Of a stretch of DNA of 64,000 bases, positions 45,505-55,528 are shown one piece after another (position 1 is the stretch's first letter; each line of letters opens with the position of its first letter). Below the pieces are notes generated by a model. It had not been told where the DNA came from and searched no databases. It saw nothing but the letters and a program-made list of their open reading frames with translations. Source of the DNA: Lentisphaerae bacterium WC36 (GTDB lineage: Bacteria; Verrucomicrobiota; Lentisphaeria; Victivallales; SZUA-371); contig CP085689.1 of the NCBI GenBank assembly GCA_020683205.1, forward strand, positions 124,001-188,000. The letters are read 5' to 3'. Made by a program: the position numbers and the translations under genes.

Positions 45505-47277
45505 TTAACAGTTCTTTAATTTTTTCATTAAATTATCACAATGTTTGGCAACGCAGTACATATTCTCAACAGCTATCATTAATGCAATAATGACGATAGC
45601 CCAACAAAACCAAATAAAAATATTACCATAACGAGTATAAAAACTGTGGCGTGGTTTTTTTTCAACATTTACGTTGAATTGTTTAACAGCTTCACTACGT
45701 TTTTCAACATTCATGTTGCCGTTTTCATCTAAAAAAACTGAATCAATAATTTCTCCAGTTGGTGAAATAGCAACGCTTGAAGAATTGTTTCCATTACGTA
45801 CCATTGGCAAACGTGTTTCAACACAGCGAAAAACACTGTTCGCCAAATGTTGAGTAGGTTCTGAACTTTTTGGGTACCATGCATCATTTGAGACGGTTAG
45901 TAATACATTTGCGCCTAATTGTGCCTCTTTGCATGCAATTTCAGCAAAAACATCTTCAAAACAGATACTAACGCCAATAAAAACATTGTCTTGTAATTTA
46001 AGTGGTGAGTAATCAGTGCCTGCTTTTAAGTCTCGACCCATATCAATAATTTTTAGTAAAAATTTTGGCATATATTCTCGAGCAGGAACAAACTCGCCAA
46101 ATGGTACGATATGAATTTTGTCATAACGATTTAAAATTTGAGTATTAGCGCCAAAGTGCAGTAAACTATTGACCATTTTGTAATTATTTTTGCCCTTTAT
46201 TTCATCGAAGTACATTGAGCCAATTAAAAATGGTATTTTGGTTTTTGATATTAAATTAAATAATTCAGCACGATAAGAAATTCCTAAATGACCTCCAATG
46301 TTATACGGCATTGGGACTGCACTTTCGGGCCATACCACCACGCTAATGTCTGGATACCTCAAACGTAGTTTTTTGGTTAATTTAACATATTTATCTAAAG
46401 CTTCAAAAGATTCATTAATACCTGCATGACGACGTTGTGATAAATCACCTTGAACGACACCAAATTTAACAATTGTCTTATCGCTTGATTTTTCATATGC
46501 CTTTTGATATTTTTTTGTGATAAAAAATCCAGTAGTAAAATTTAGGACAATTAAAAATAATGCAACAAATAATGAAATTGGTAAAAATTGTAGTAAAAAT
46601 TTCTGTTTAATCTTAAATTGTAGAAGATTTTTTATTTTTGTGAAGTCTTCAACAAATGTAAAGTTGAAAAAGGCAATAATGAAACTAATACCCCAAATAC
46701 CAGTATATTCGGCAATTTGAATGAAGGATATGTTTTGCCATTGTGTAGTTGCTAAATAATTCCACGGTAATCCTGTTAAAACCCAACTGCGTAACCATTC
46801 ACAAATTGTCCATATTGCTGCTAAAGTTAAGCAATAGAAGGTCTTGCGATACCATGCAACTTGATGTTGGCAAACAGCCTCATGTCCTGCAATTAAAACT
46901 TTTGCAGGGTATAAAATTCTTCGTCTTAAAAAAGGGTTTATTAAAAAAACAGGTAGATAAAAACATGCTAAGAGTAGCGCTAGAATGAATGGTGATGCAA
47001 TGTGAATTTCACGCAACCAGAAAATTAGCATAACACAATACCAATAACTCCAAAAATAACCTAAAAATGCGCTTTTAAAATAGCGCTCATTACGTGTTAA
47101 GGCAAAGACAGGTGTGATGGTAAAAAAAGCCAAAATTGAAATATTAAATTCTGGAAAGGCTAAATTTGCTAACAATGCGCTAAAAAGTAGTACCGTAAGG
47201 GATATTATGAGCATTTTAAACGAATATTTGAAACCTAAATTTTTTGCCTCTGGTTTTTGATCTGCAATTGTTTTCAT
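45505..47277 (-). CDS. lnt: apolipoprotein N-acyltransferase
   Basis: A 590-residue inner-membrane enzyme that adds the third acyl chain to lipoproteins. The N-terminal half has about six to eight membrane helices. The C-terminal nitrilase domain supplies the Glu-Lys-Cys triad: VVWPESAVP, YDKIHIVPFGEFVP and GVSICFEDVFAE, followed by VSNDAWYP. One last helix ends the protein. Its presence implies an outer membrane with triacylated lipoproteins. No ribosome site is evident before the ATG. Confidence 0.93.
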   Translation of the reverse strand: MKTIADQKPEAKNLGFKYSFKMLIISLTVLLFSALLANLAFPEFNISILAFFTITPVFALTRNERYFKSAFLGYFWSYWYCVMLIFWLREIHIASPFILALLLACFYLPVFLINPFLRRRILYPAKVLIAGHEAVCQHQVAWYRKTFYCLTLAAIWTICEWLRSWVLTGLPWNYLATTQWQNISFIQIAEYTGIWGISFIIAFFNFTFVEDFTKIKNLLQFKIKQKFLLQFLPISLFVALFLIVLNFTTGFFITKKYQKAYEKSSDKTIVKFGVVQGDLSQRRHAGINESFEALDKYVKLTKKLRLRYPDISVVVWPESAVPMPYNIGGHLGISYRAELFNLISKTKIPFLIGSMYFDEIKGKNNYKMVNSLLHFGANTQILNRYDKIHIVPFGEFVPAREYMPKFLLKIIDMGRDLKAGTDYSPLKLQDNVFIGVSICFEDVFAEIACKEAQLGANVLLTVSNDAWYPKSSEPTQHLANSVFRCVETRLPMVRNGNNSSSVAISPTGEIIDSVFLDENGNMNVEKRSEAVKQFNVNVEKKPRHSFYTRYGNIFIWFCWAIVIIALMIAVENMYCVAKHCDNLMKKLKNC

Positions 47278-47469
47278 TATAGTATTTTTTTATTTTATTA
47301 AATGGTTTTAAAGTAAATCTTCAACAAATTAATTTAAACAGTAAAAATTTTAATGCAATTTAAAAGAAGAATTTTGGACAACATTTTTCGCTGTTGCAAA
47401 ATTTCACGGCACAATATATAATGTTTATTAGATAATAACAGTGTCAGCATTTAAATAAAGGAGCTGATT

Positions 47470-48204
47470 ATGAAAAATATGTTTATAAAAACTAATGCCG
47501 TAGTATTATTGCTAACATCGCTATTTTTACTTTTTGTTAACAATATGTTTGCAGATGAAGGAGTAGCGCAAAATGTTAAAGAGGTTAGAAAGGTTGTCTA
47601 TGACTCAAATATTTCTGACGAAAAAATGTTTATGGCTGATTTTGACAAACGTGGACCGTACGATTTTGTTCAATTTGGCAAAAAGGAACACCCGTATATT
47701 TGGGATGTTGACTGGACTGTAATGCAATGGGGAGCATATGCGACATTTTTTAAAGAACCAGTAAATGTTTATGGATTAAATTTTAATTTTGCATCGAGTG
47801 CAACTCATAATATGGTGGGTATTTCGTTAGCGGGTCTTGATAATTCGCAAACGGGGGCAAATTATGGTATAAATATGGCGTATATGATTTTCGGAAAACG
47901 TAAAAATTATTTTTTGAGTGCATCAATAATAAATGTTAATTACGAACCAAATTACGCTTTAATGGCTGCATTATGTTTAAATTATGGTTATAATAAAGGG
48001 TTACAAGCTGGGGCTATTAACGTAGGAGAGGGCGTACAAGCTGGTGGTTTTAATTATTCATTTAATGATGATGCAGTGCAATTTGGTGGTATTAATATCA
48101 CTAAAAGTGGCTGGCAATTTGGTTTAATAAACTATAATGAAAAGGCATGGTTGAAGTGTTTTCCATTTTTTAATTATAGTTCTTCGGATGATGATCCATT
48201 TTAA
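47470..48204 (+). CDS. secreted LA_2272-type surface repeat protein
   Basis: 244 residues with a signal peptide (cleavage near NNMFA/DEG). The C-terminal half is made of short glycine-rich beta repeats of the type found in LA_2272 surface repeat proteins: GLQAGAINVGEGVQAGGFNY, VQFGGINITKSGWQFGLINY, closing with FPFFNYSSSD. These are predicted surface or outer-membrane associated; the function is unknown. A strong AAAGGAGCTG site precedes the ATG. It diverges from lnt. Confidence 0.72.
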   Translation: MKNMFIKTNAVVLLLTSLFLLFVNNMFADEGVAQNVKEVRKVVYDSNISDEKMFMADFDKRGPYDFVQFGKKEHPYIWDVDWTVMQWGAYATFFKEPVNVYGLNFNFASSATHNMVGISLAGLDNSQTGANYGINMAYMIFGKRKNYFLSASIINVNYEPNYALMAALCLNYGYNKGLQAGAINVGEGVQAGGFNYSFNDDAVQFGGINITKSGWQFGLINYNEKAWLKCFPFFNYSSSDDDPF

Positions 48205-48249
48205 AGTTAAATTTTAACTGTAAGTGGTTTTCATAAGTTAAGGAAACGT

Positions 48250-48282
48250 ATCCAGCAACCATTTTGATTGCTGGATTTTTTT
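48250..48282 (+). terminator. terminator of the surface repeat gene
   Basis: A perfect 9-bp stem (ATCCAGCAA with TTGCTGGAT) and a T7 run. Confidence 0.87.
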
Positions 48283-48318
48283 GATTATTTCAAATTAAAA
48301 AGTTATGATTATTTATTA

Positions 48319-49920
48319 CTATTTAATTAATTCTAACGCTTTTTTATAAAATGGATCAATTTCGCTTAGTTGGTTATACAACCATTCAACTTTTTGGTTA
48401 TTATCAAAACTTTTTGGCGCTTTGTCAAGGGCATTATAGTATTCTAGAAGATAATTACTGCCACTAATTTCAACATTAGTGTAAAGATGCATTGTATCTT
48501 TGGTAGTTTTACAATAGCTTATATCTGTATCACAGCCAAAAGTCATTATGATTCTTGAATTCGGTAATGAAAAAATCATTGGATTAATGCCTACACCAAC
48601 ATCAATGTTGTTTTTTGGACCAATGGTGATAAAACGTGGGCTTGCTTTTGCAAGAATTGCTAAAGAACTGGCTGAAGAGTAATTATTTTGACACAATATG
48701 AATATTGGTCCAGTAAAGTTAAGCGATTTTTGAGATGGTTCAATTTTTATATCTTCATCATAAACCCTATACTCAATATTCTTTAAATATGGAATTTTTT
48801 GTAATTCAAATTTACTTGGCCAATCTTTTCCAAAACGATTTTTTAAATAGATTTCTACCAGTCCACCTTTTCTATAAGCAAGTGTTGTTTTCAAGTTTAT
48901 AGGTTCTGCAATAATATTTTTTAAAATATTATTCCAAACTTTGTCACTCCCCCCGCTATTATTTCTAATATCTAAAATTATTGCATTAATTTTTTTATTT
49001 GCTGCCTCTTTAATAATATTTTGCTTATAAAAATCAATATATTTCGGATACATGGTAGGGATGCGAATTATCAAAATTTTATCTTTTTTAATATATTTAA
49101 CGCTTTTTTTATTAAGCTTAGAAGCAACTTGCATTTTGCTTAAAAGTTCTTTAGGATAAGCGCATTTTTTACTTAGGTCGTATTGATGTTTTTCCCCATT
49201 TTCATCTTCAAAAATAAGAATCAAAGAATCTGAATCTTTATCAACAATTTTCGTAATAAATGAACGATCATCATAAAATAATTTATTTACAGAGTCATAC
49301 TTTGAAAATTTGCTTTGGTACTGTTTTAATAATTCTAATGTTGTTTTACCATTATAAGATACTAATTTTAAATTAGCTGGGTATTTTTTACCGTCATTGA
49401 TAATATCAAACATAAGATATAAATTTTTATTTTTGTAAAATAATGGGAGATGTACCCTAGGTTGTTTATTTCTTTTCTTGTAGTGCTCTTTCAAATATTT
49501 TTGAGTGATTATATAATCGTCATTTTTTACTAAACCATCGAACCAAAATCGATATTTTTTACCTTCATCAGAACAGTACACACTAACTGGGGCAATTCCA
49601 AAATGATCAGCTTTGCATTGTTGGGTTGCCTTAATGAGTAAATCAATAAACTCTTCAGGAGTTTCGTTGCCTGTAATTCGTTTTTTATATGATTCAAGGA
49701 TTTTTACCATATCAATGCCATAAACTTTTTCAGCAATATCAAATTTAGGGTATGACTCTTTGAATATTTTTATTAAAAAATCAAAATCTTCAACCATCTG
49801 TTGTTTATTTAATTCAGATAAAATAATATCATTTTTATCATCAGTTGTTAACTTTTGATTGGCAAAAATATTTAAACTTAAAAATACCCCGATAACTATA
49901 CTACTCATTAATTTTTTCAT
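48319..49920 (-). CDS. secreted S41-family peptidase-like protein (copy 2)
   Basis: 533 residues with a signal peptide (cleavage near NIFA/NQK). A helical N-terminal region (QQMVEDFDFLIKIFKESYPK) precedes a C-terminal tail-specific-protease-like domain: NAIILDIRNNSGGSDKVW and FILCQNNYSSASSLAILAKA, where the Ser of NYSSAS is the candidate nucleophile, then GVGINPMIFSLPNSRI. The S41 fold assignment is by motif. It lacks an evident PDZ domain. It is a tandem paralogue of the gene at 50040, similar over its full length. Confidence 0.8.
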   Translation of the reverse strand: MKKLMSSIVIGVFLSLNIFANQKLTTDDKNDIILSELNKQQMVEDFDFLIKIFKESYPKFDIAEKVYGIDMVKILESYKKRITGNETPEEFIDLLIKATQQCKADHFGIAPVSVYCSDEGKKYRFWFDGLVKNDDYIITQKYLKEHYKKRNKQPRVHLPLFYKNKNLYLMFDIINDGKKYPANLKLVSYNGKTTLELLKQYQSKFSKYDSVNKLFYDDRSFITKIVDKDSDSLILIFEDENGEKHQYDLSKKCAYPKELLSKMQVASKLNKKSVKYIKKDKILIIRIPTMYPKYIDFYKQNIIKEAANKKINAIILDIRNNSGGSDKVWNNILKNIIAEPINLKTTLAYRKGGLVEIYLKNRFGKDWPSKFELQKIPYLKNIEYRVYDEDIKIEPSQKSLNFTGPIFILCQNNYSSASSLAILAKASPRFITIGPKNNIDVGVGINPMIFSLPNSRIIMTFGCDTDISYCKTTKDTMHLYTNVEISGSNYLLEYYNALDKAPKSFDNNQKVEWLYNQLSEIDPFYKKALELIK

Positions 49921-49976
49921 TAAAAAACTCCAACCGGTTGTTATTGCTAAATTTGATTATTTATTGAGAATAGGAT

Positions 49977-50009
49977 AAAAAATCCCCATAATAATTTAAT
50001 ATTACAGGG
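49977..50009 (-). repeat. 33-bp terminator-like direct repeat, copy A
   Basis: Identical over 33 bases to 51703-51735. It lies between the two S41 genes. Here the hairpin arm that pairs with CCCC is partly lost (GGGC follows instead of GGGATTTT), so it is a weaker terminator than copy B. Confidence 0.85.
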
Positions 50010-50039
50010 CTTATATAATATTTCAAATAGCTGTTATAG

Positions 50040-51659
50040 TCACTTTTTAGAAGTTTTCATTAGTTCTAATGCTTTTTTATAATGTGGGTCAATTTCACCG
50101 AATTGATTATATAACCAATCTAATTTTTGCTCATTATTTAAGTCTTTTGGGGCTTTATTGAGAGCTTTTAAATAATTAAGTTGATAATGAAAACGTTCAA
50201 GTTCAATATTAGTATTAAGGTGCATTGTATCTTCGACGTTGTTGCAATAACTTAAATCTGTGTCGCAGCCAAAAGTTAGCATCATTCTAGAATTTGGTAG
50301 AGAGAATATCATTGGATTGATACCAGCTCCAACATCGATGTTATTTTTAGGACCAATAGTTGTGAAGCGTGGGTTTGCTTTGGCGTGAATAGCTAAAGAG
50401 CTTGCCGAAGAATAATTGTCTTGGCAAAATATAAATATTGGACCTGTAAAATTTAGTGATTTTTCAGATGGCTTGATAGTAATATCTTTATCATTAATCC
50501 AATATTCAACATTTTTTAAGTATGGTACTTTCATTAATTTGTGTTTAGTTTTCCAATCTTCGCCAAAACGATCTTTTAGATATATTTCTACTAAGCCACC
50601 TTTTCGGTAAGCAAAATTTATTTTAAATTTAACTGGTTTTTCAATGATATTTTTTAAAATACTTTTCCACACGTCATCGCCACCGCCTCCATTACCCCTA
50701 ATATCTAAAATGATGGCATCAATTTTTTTGTTTGCAGCTTCTTTTATAATATTTTCTTCATAAAATTGAATATCTCCATAAGTCATTGCTGGAATACGAA
50801 CAATTAATAATTTATTTTTTGGAATATATTTTACTCCTTTTCTAGATACTTTGCCAATAAATGGGATACTTGCTAAAAAGCTTTTTGGAGGAACTAATCT
50901 CTTAGTTGTATCATAGTTATATTTTTTACCGTTTTTATCTTCAAAAGTGATAATTGAAGAGTTAAAATTTTTATCAAATATTTTTCCTAAAAAGTTGTTC
51001 TCGCAATAAAATAATTTATTTTCTGAGTCGTAAAAATGAAATTTGTTTTGATTTTTCTTTAATAATTCTAAAGTTGGTTGTCCAAAACAGGAGATTAGTT
51101 TTATATCAGCTGGAAGTTTTTGTCCATTATGAAAAATATCAAACATAAGATATAAATTTTTATTTTTATAGTAAAGAGGGAAGTGAATTTTTTTTTCATT
51201 TTTTCTTTGTGCTCGAAATAGTTTTATATATGCTTGTGTTATATCATAATCTTCTTCTTTTACTAAATTTTTAAACCAAGGTCGATGTTTTTTAGCAGGT
51301 CCAACGCTATATGCTTTTACGGGAGCAAATCCAAAATGATCTGCTTTGCACTGACTTATTGCGTTCGTTAATATCTTAACGAATTCGCTAGGAGTTTCAT
51401 TGCCAGTAATTCTTTTTTTATGTTTCTCAAGAATTTTTATCATATCAATGCCATAAATATCTTTAGCAATATCAAATTTGGGGTATGAACCTTTGAATGT
51501 TTTTATTAAGAAGTCAAAATCTTCAACCATTTGTTGTTTGTTTAATTTAGGTAAAACAATTTCTTTTTGTTTTTTTTCGTTAGTTGCCACTTCTTGATTA
51601 GCAAAAATATTTAAACTTAATCCTACTCCAACAATTAAACTACTCAAAAATTTTGACAT
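50040..51659 (-). CDS. secreted S41-family peptidase-like protein (copy 1)
   Basis: 539 residues and the same architecture as its neighbour: signal peptide (SLIVGVGLSLNIFA), helical N-terminal part, then IDAIILDIRGNGGGGDDVW and FIFCQDNYSSASSLAIHAKA with a candidate Ser nucleophile. Known S41 enzymes cut C-terminal tails of envelope proteins; the substrate here is unknown. It lies 115 bases after aspS with a terminator between, so it should have its own promoter. Both copies appear intact, so both may be in use. Confidence 0.8.
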   Translation of the reverse strand: MSKFLSSLIVGVGLSLNIFANQEVATNEKKQKEIVLPKLNKQQMVEDFDFLIKTFKGSYPKFDIAKDIYGIDMIKILEKHKKRITGNETPSEFVKILTNAISQCKADHFGFAPVKAYSVGPAKKHRPWFKNLVKEEDYDITQAYIKLFRAQRKNEKKIHFPLYYKNKNLYLMFDIFHNGQKLPADIKLISCFGQPTLELLKKNQNKFHFYDSENKLFYCENNFLGKIFDKNFNSSIITFEDKNGKKYNYDTTKRLVPPKSFLASIPFIGKVSRKGVKYIPKNKLLIVRIPAMTYGDIQFYEENIIKEAANKKIDAIILDIRGNGGGGDDVWKSILKNIIEKPVKFKINFAYRKGGLVEIYLKDRFGEDWKTKHKLMKVPYLKNVEYWINDKDITIKPSEKSLNFTGPIFIFCQDNYSSASSLAIHAKANPRFTTIGPKNNIDVGAGINPMIFSLPNSRMMLTFGCDTDLSYCNNVEDTMHLNTNIELERFHYQLNYLKALNKAPKDLNNEQKLDWLYNQFGEIDPHYKKALELMKTSKK

Positions 51660-51702
51660 TACAAAACTCCATGTGGTTAGTGCTGCTAATTGAAATTAAT
51701 AA

Positions 51703-51740
51703 AAAAAATCCCCATAATAATTTAATATTACAGGGATTTT
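51703..51740 (-). terminator. terminator of aspS and direct-repeat copy B
   Basis: On the minus strand AAAATCCC pairs with GGGGATTTT around an AT-rich inner hairpin and runs into T8. Bases 51703-51735 are repeated exactly at 49977-50009. Confidence 0.8.
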
Positions 51741-51774
51741 GTATTATTTCAAACGTTAATTAAAATTTAATTAA

Positions 51775-53592
51775 TTACGCATTTTGCTCTTCAGAGTCCT
51801 CATCTTCCTCTTCTGGAGGTAAAACTACCTCAATGTGAAGCTCTTCAAGCTGTTTTAAACCAACTTCACTTGGAGCATTCATCATTAAGTCTTGAGCTTG
51901 CTGATTGAATGGGAATGCGATAACTTCGCGGATGTTTGGCTCGTCAGCAATTAACATAACTAAACGGTCAACACCAGGAGCAATACCACCATGTGGAGGT
52001 GCACCATGCTTAAATGCATTAATCATTCCACCAAACTTATCATCTACTACGCTCGCATCATAACCCGCGATTTCAAAAGCTTTGTACATGATTTCTGGAC
52101 GGTGGTTACGAATAGCACCACTTGATAATTCAATACCGTTACAAACTATATCATACTGCCATGCAAGAATGTCTAATGGATCTTTGTTAATTAAATCATC
52201 CATGCCGCCTTGAGGCATTGAGAATGGATTATGGCTAAATTCAACTTTACCAGCTTCTTCGTCAAATTCAAACATTGGGAAATCAACAATCCAGCAAAAT
52301 TTGAATTCATCATTGCTGATTAAATCACAACGTTTACCTAATTCAGGAATAACATGACCACCAATATTCATAACAGTTTTTTCTTTATCTGCTAAGAAGA
52401 ACATTGCGTCGCCATCTTCAACATTGCCAGTTTTTTTACAAAGTGCTAAAGCATCATCACTCATAAATTTAGCGATAGGGCTCTTAACTTCACCATCTTT
52501 CCAGATAATGTAAGCCATACCTTTAGCGCCATTTTCTTGAGCAAATTTAATCATATCATCATAGAATTTACGTGGACGATCTGCTACATTAGGAACTTTT
52601 ATTGCACGAACTACGCCACCTTTTTTCACTACTCCAGCAAATGCTTTGAAGTCACTGCCGTCAAATGCAGCTGTTACATCAATCATTTGTAATGGGTTAC
52701 GTAAGTCAGGTTTATCGCTACCATATTTAAACATTGCTTCACGGTATGGGATGCGTACAAACGGAGCTTCATCCATTTTTTTGTCGCTGAATTTTTTAAC
52801 AACATGTGTTAATAAATCTTCCATTGATGCGAAAACATCATCTTGAGTTGCAAAACTCATTTCAACGTCCAGCTGATAGAATTCACCAGGAGAACGGTCA
52901 GCACGAGCATCTTCATCGCGGAAGCATGGAGCAATTTGGAAATAACGATCAAATCCTGCAACCATTAATAACTGTTTGAACTGCTGAGGTGCTTGAGGTA
53001 ATGCATAAAATTTACCCGGGTGTAAACGGCTTGGAACTAAGTAGTCACGAGCACCTTCTGGAGAACTTGCTGCTAAAATAGGAGTTTGAAATTCTTGAAA
53101 ACCCATATTAGTCATTTTTGCACGAATTTCTGCAATCACTTGCGAACGTAATAAAATATTGTTATGTAAACGCTCACGACGTAAATCTAAGAAACGATAT
53201 TTTAAGCGCATATGCTCTGGAGTTTGCTCTTCTTTTGCAACTTGGAATGGTAAAACATTTGCCTCACCTAAAATTTCCATTTCAGTCGCAGCAACTTCGA
53301 TTTCTCCTGTCGCTAAACGATTGTTAACTGTTTCTTCAATACGAGCAACAACTTCACCCGTAAAACAAGCTACAGTTTCAACACGCCAGCGTTCTAATTC
53401 TTGATAGAAATCTTGCTGAGGATCAATTACCACCTGAGTAATACCAAAATGGTCGCGTAAGTCAATAAAAATTACACCACCATGGTCACGTACACTATGA
53501 ATCCAACCGCTAATTTTTACAGTTGAACCAACATCTTCTTTACGCAATTGTGCGCAGTTGTGAGTTCTGTATCTATGCATATTCTTTACCAT
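51775..53592 (-). CDS. aspS: aspartyl-tRNA synthetase
   Basis: A 605-residue class IIb synthetase that charges tRNA-Asp (or Asp/Asn). The N-terminal OB fold is [22 protein letters not shown]. Motif 2 is [21 protein letters not shown]; the bacterial GAD insertion lies at about 285-420; motif 3 is [13 protein letters not shown]. The acidic tail ([12 protein letters not shown]) is unusual. The natural start may be the fifth codon (MHRYRTHNC, 53580); neither start has a clear ribosome site. An 8-bp hairpin (53684-53706) lies upstream. Confidence 0.95.
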   Translation of the reverse strand: MVKNMHRYRTHNCAQLRKEDVGSTVKISGWIHSVRDHGGVIFIDLRDHFGITQVVIDPQQDFYQELERWRVETVACFTGEVVARIEETVNNRLATGEIEVAATEMEILGEANVLPFQVAKEEQTPEHMRLKYRFLDLRRERLHNNILLRSQVIAEIRAKMTNMGFQEFQTPILAASSPEGARDYLVPSRLHPGKFYALPQAPQQFKQLLMVAGFDRYFQIAPCFRDEDARADRSPGEFYQLDVEMSFATQDDVFASMEDLLTHVVKKFSDKKMDEAPFVRIPYREAMFKYGSDKPDLRNPLQMIDVTAAFDGSDFKAFAGVVKKGGVVRAIKVPNVADRPRKFYDDMIKFAQENGAKGMAYIIWKDGEVKSPIAKFMSDDALALCKKTGNVEDGDAMFFLADKEKTVMNIGGHVIPELGKRCDLISNDEFKFCWIVDFPMFEFDEEAGKVEFSHNPFSMPQGGMDDLINKDPLDILAWQYDIVCNGIELSSGAIRNHRPEIMYKAFEIAGYDASVVDDKFGGMINAFKHGAPPHGGIAPGVDRLVMLIADEPNIREVIAFPFNQQAQDLMMNAPSEVGLKQLEELHIEVVLPPEEEDEDSEEQNA

Positions 53593-53730
53593 ATTATGTT
53601 ATATTTATTTATTTTTTATAAATTTTAATTTTCAAAACCCTTACTATAGCATAAAAGTAAAAAAATACCTCTTTTTTTTGTAATTTTTCACGATATTTGT
53701 GAAAAATTTAATATCATGAAATATTTGTAA

Positions 53731-53759
53731 TTGACACTGCGTGAACATTTTTGTATTAT
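53731..53759 (+). promoter_or_regulatory. consensus sigma-70 promoter for the tRNA-Val cluster
   Basis: TTGACA, 17 bases, TATTAT: a perfect -35 with optimal spacing. A second candidate (TTGTAA 53809-53814, 16 bases, TATTTT 53831-53836) is nearer the first tRNA. Confidence 0.75.
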
Positions 53760-53854
53760 TTTAAATAAAATTTCAGAATATTTTTTTAAATTTTTTCTCT
53801 TTTTTCGCTTGTAAATTTTTTAAATTAACGTATTTTAAACTCCGTTGAAACAAA

Positions 53855-53932
53855 CGGGCGGTTAGCTCAGTTGGCTAGAGCATTTGGTTTACACCCAAAG
53901 GGTCGGGGGTTCGAGTCCCTCACCGCCCACCA
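53855..53932 (+). tRNA. tRNA-Val(UAC), copy 1 with one extra base
   Basis: The same as copies 2 and 3 except for an added C between the D-stem and the anticodon stem (GAGCCATTTGG instead of GAGCATTTGG, at about 53880-53881), so it is 78 bases with CCA. The acceptor GGGCGGT/ACCGCCC, anticodon TAC at 53890-53892 and the CCA are intact. The extra base sits at position 26, where it could disturb the core fold. Confidence 0.85.
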
Positions 53933-53999
53933 TTTTTTTTCAGCATGATCATTTACAATTTTATAAATAGAATAGTTTAGTAACTATCGTTTTTAATTT

Positions 54000-54076
54000 G
54001 GGCGGTTAGCTCAGTTGGCTAGAGCATTTGGTTTACACCCAAAGGGTCGGGGGTTCGAGTCCCTCACCGCCCACCA
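54000..54076 (+). tRNA. tRNA-Val(UAC), copy 2
   Basis: A 77-base tRNA with encoded CCA, acceptor GGGCGGT/ACCGCCC, anticodon stem TTTGG/CCAAA and loop TTTACAC (anticodon TAC, reads GUA). Confidence 0.96.
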
Positions 54077-54108
54077 TTTTTCAAATTAAAAACGCTGTTT
54101 TATAACTT

Positions 54109-54185
54109 GGGCGGTTAGCTCAGTTGGCTAGAGCATTTGGTTTACACCCAAAGGGTCGGGGGTTCGAGTCCCTCACCGCCCACCA
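54109..54185 (+). tRNA. tRNA-Val(UAC), copy 3
   Basis: Identical to copy 2 over 77 bases including CCA. The 32-base spacer before it differs from the one before copy 2. Confidence 0.96.
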
Positions 54186-54248
54186 TTTTTTTAAGTTATT
54201 AATTTTGCGTAAGTTACATAAAATATTAATTTTTCTGCTCAAAGTTGT

Positions 54249-54276
54249 TTGCAAAAGAGTTAAAACATTCTATATT
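54249..54276 (+). promoter_or_regulatory. promoter for the tRNA-Asn pair
   Basis: TTGCAA at 54249-54254, 16 bases, TATATT at 54271-54276. The predicted start near 54283 is 31 bases before the first tRNA-Asn. Confidence 0.55.
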
Positions 54277-54313
54277 AAATGCACTATCAATTAAGATTTA
54301 GTGAAATTGATGT

Positions 54314-54388
54314 TCCGGCTTAGCTCAGCGGTAGAGTAGGTGGCTGTTAACCACTTGGTCGCTGGTTCGAATCCAGCAGCCGGAGCCA
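54314..54388 (+). tRNA. tRNA-Asn(GUU), copy 1
   Basis: A 75-base tRNA. The acceptor TCCGGCT pairs with AGCCGGA, the discriminator is G and CCA is encoded. The anticodon loop CTGTTAA gives GTT. Confidence 0.96.
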
Positions 54389-54426
54389 TTTTTTTCTTAG
54401 CTAACTTAATTTTATAGATAACGTGT

Positions 54427-54501
54427 TCCGGCTTAGCTCAGCGGTAGAGTAGGTGGCTGTTAACCACTTGGTCGCTGGTTCGAATCCAGCAGCCGGAGCC
54501 A
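54427..54501 (+). tRNA. tRNA-Asn(GUU), copy 2
   Basis: Identical to copy 1 over all 75 bases, 38 bases downstream. Confidence 0.96.
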
Positions 54502-55072
54502 TTTTTTTTGTTTGTTAGATATACTTATGTATAATTTTGAATAAAAATACTTTAATAGTAGTAAAATTAAATTATTTTTTATTAACTTTATTTGGGTAGA
54601 CTCTTAAAATAAGCCATATTCATTTGTCCCTATATTATTAGCTTTCGAATACGCTGTTTCGGATGAATATTTCATGAAAAATTCTTTTGTTTTAAGGAGT
54701 GAAATGATTTTATGGTCTTGATAAACTCATAACAATGAAAAAATATGCTACTAGGAGTTTTTTTAATGTACTGCTTATGACTATTAATTATGTGTAATAT
54801 TTTAGGCTTATCATAAAAAGTTAGTAAGTTCAGCACATAGAAATATTTCAGGTTTTTGACTATTTCCTTGAGAGTAAAATATCATACACATTTTAAATTT
54901 ATCAAGAAATGTACGTGATTTAATAACTAATTCTCATATTATTTGTAATTTCACCAGAATGAATACAATATTGGCTTACTTTTAAAATATGAGAGTAGTT
55001 GTCAATGTTGGCGAGATACTAATATAATTAAATATTTTGGGTTGTAAATGTTTTCTGTTATACTTAAAAAAA
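54502..55072. other. non-coding interval with minus-strand protein remnants
   Basis: No intact gene. On the minus strand around 54820-55010, short protein-like stretches appear in different frames (NYSHILKVSQYCIHSGEITN; then ELVIKSRTFLDKFKMCM), each cut by stops. This suggests a long-dead gene; I cannot name it. Confidence 0.35.
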
Positions 55073-55102
55073 AAGATGCAACGCTTTCACACGTTACATC
55101 TT
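55073..55102 (-). terminator. terminator of the four-helix membrane gene pair
   Basis: An 11-bp stem (AAGATGTAACG with CGTTGCATCTT on the minus strand, one G-U) followed by a T-run. Confidence 0.78.
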
Positions 55103-55137
55103 GAGGTGTTTTTTTCAAAGTTGCGCTTTGAATATTT

Positions 55138-55509
55138 TTAGGCAAAGATTATGAGGTATGCTCCTAAAATTAAGAGAATAACTCCAACGCAAAAACTACA
55201 GCTTCTGATCTTTGTCCATAATTTTAAGTATCTATCAGGCATAACTAATACTGAAAAACCTTCGGCAATAAATAGCAAACCAATTATCATTGTTACCAGT
55301 GCAACATGATAACAAATTCCATAAGTTAGCATTACAATTGCGACGCCCAAGGGTAATTCAATGAATCCTGCTAAAAATAATAGCACAGGGCTCACTTTTC
55401 CCATATTGGCGAATAGTTCTTTATAATGTTTGCGGGAAACTAGCATACCTAAACCAGCTGTCAAAAAAGTCCAGCCTATCAATTGAGCAATAATTGATAC
55501 TGTATTCAT
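55138..55509 (-). CDS. small four-helix membrane protein (paralogue B)
   Basis: 123 residues starting MNTVSIIAQLIGWTFLTAG, with GGAGG eight bases before the ATG; a longer GTG form from 55524 would place the ribosome site inside the coding region. It has four hydrophobic helices. Conserved with its neighbour: GWTFL, GLGM, KHY, SPVLLFLAG, ELP, VTMI and GLLFIAEGFS. No family is recognised with confidence. It is second of two tandem genes. Confidence 0.72.
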   Translation of the reverse strand: MNTVSIIAQLIGWTFLTAGLGMLVSRKHYKELFANMGKVSPVLLFLAGFIELPLGVAIVMLTYGICYHVALVTMIIGLLFIAEGFSVLVMPDRYLKLWTKIRSCSFCVGVILLILGAYLIIFA

Positions 55510-55528
55510 TTTACTATCCTCCACTTAT

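Noticed and set aside
53684-53706. Riboswitch or T-box upstream of aspS
   Set aside because: Only an 8-bp hairpin is present. I see no specifier loop or antiterminator, and it may be an operator for the tRNA promoter or nothing.
53855-54501. CRISPR-like array of long identical repeats with short spacers
   Set aside because: The repeats are tRNA-Val and tRNA-Asn genes with cloverleaf pairing and encoded CCA.
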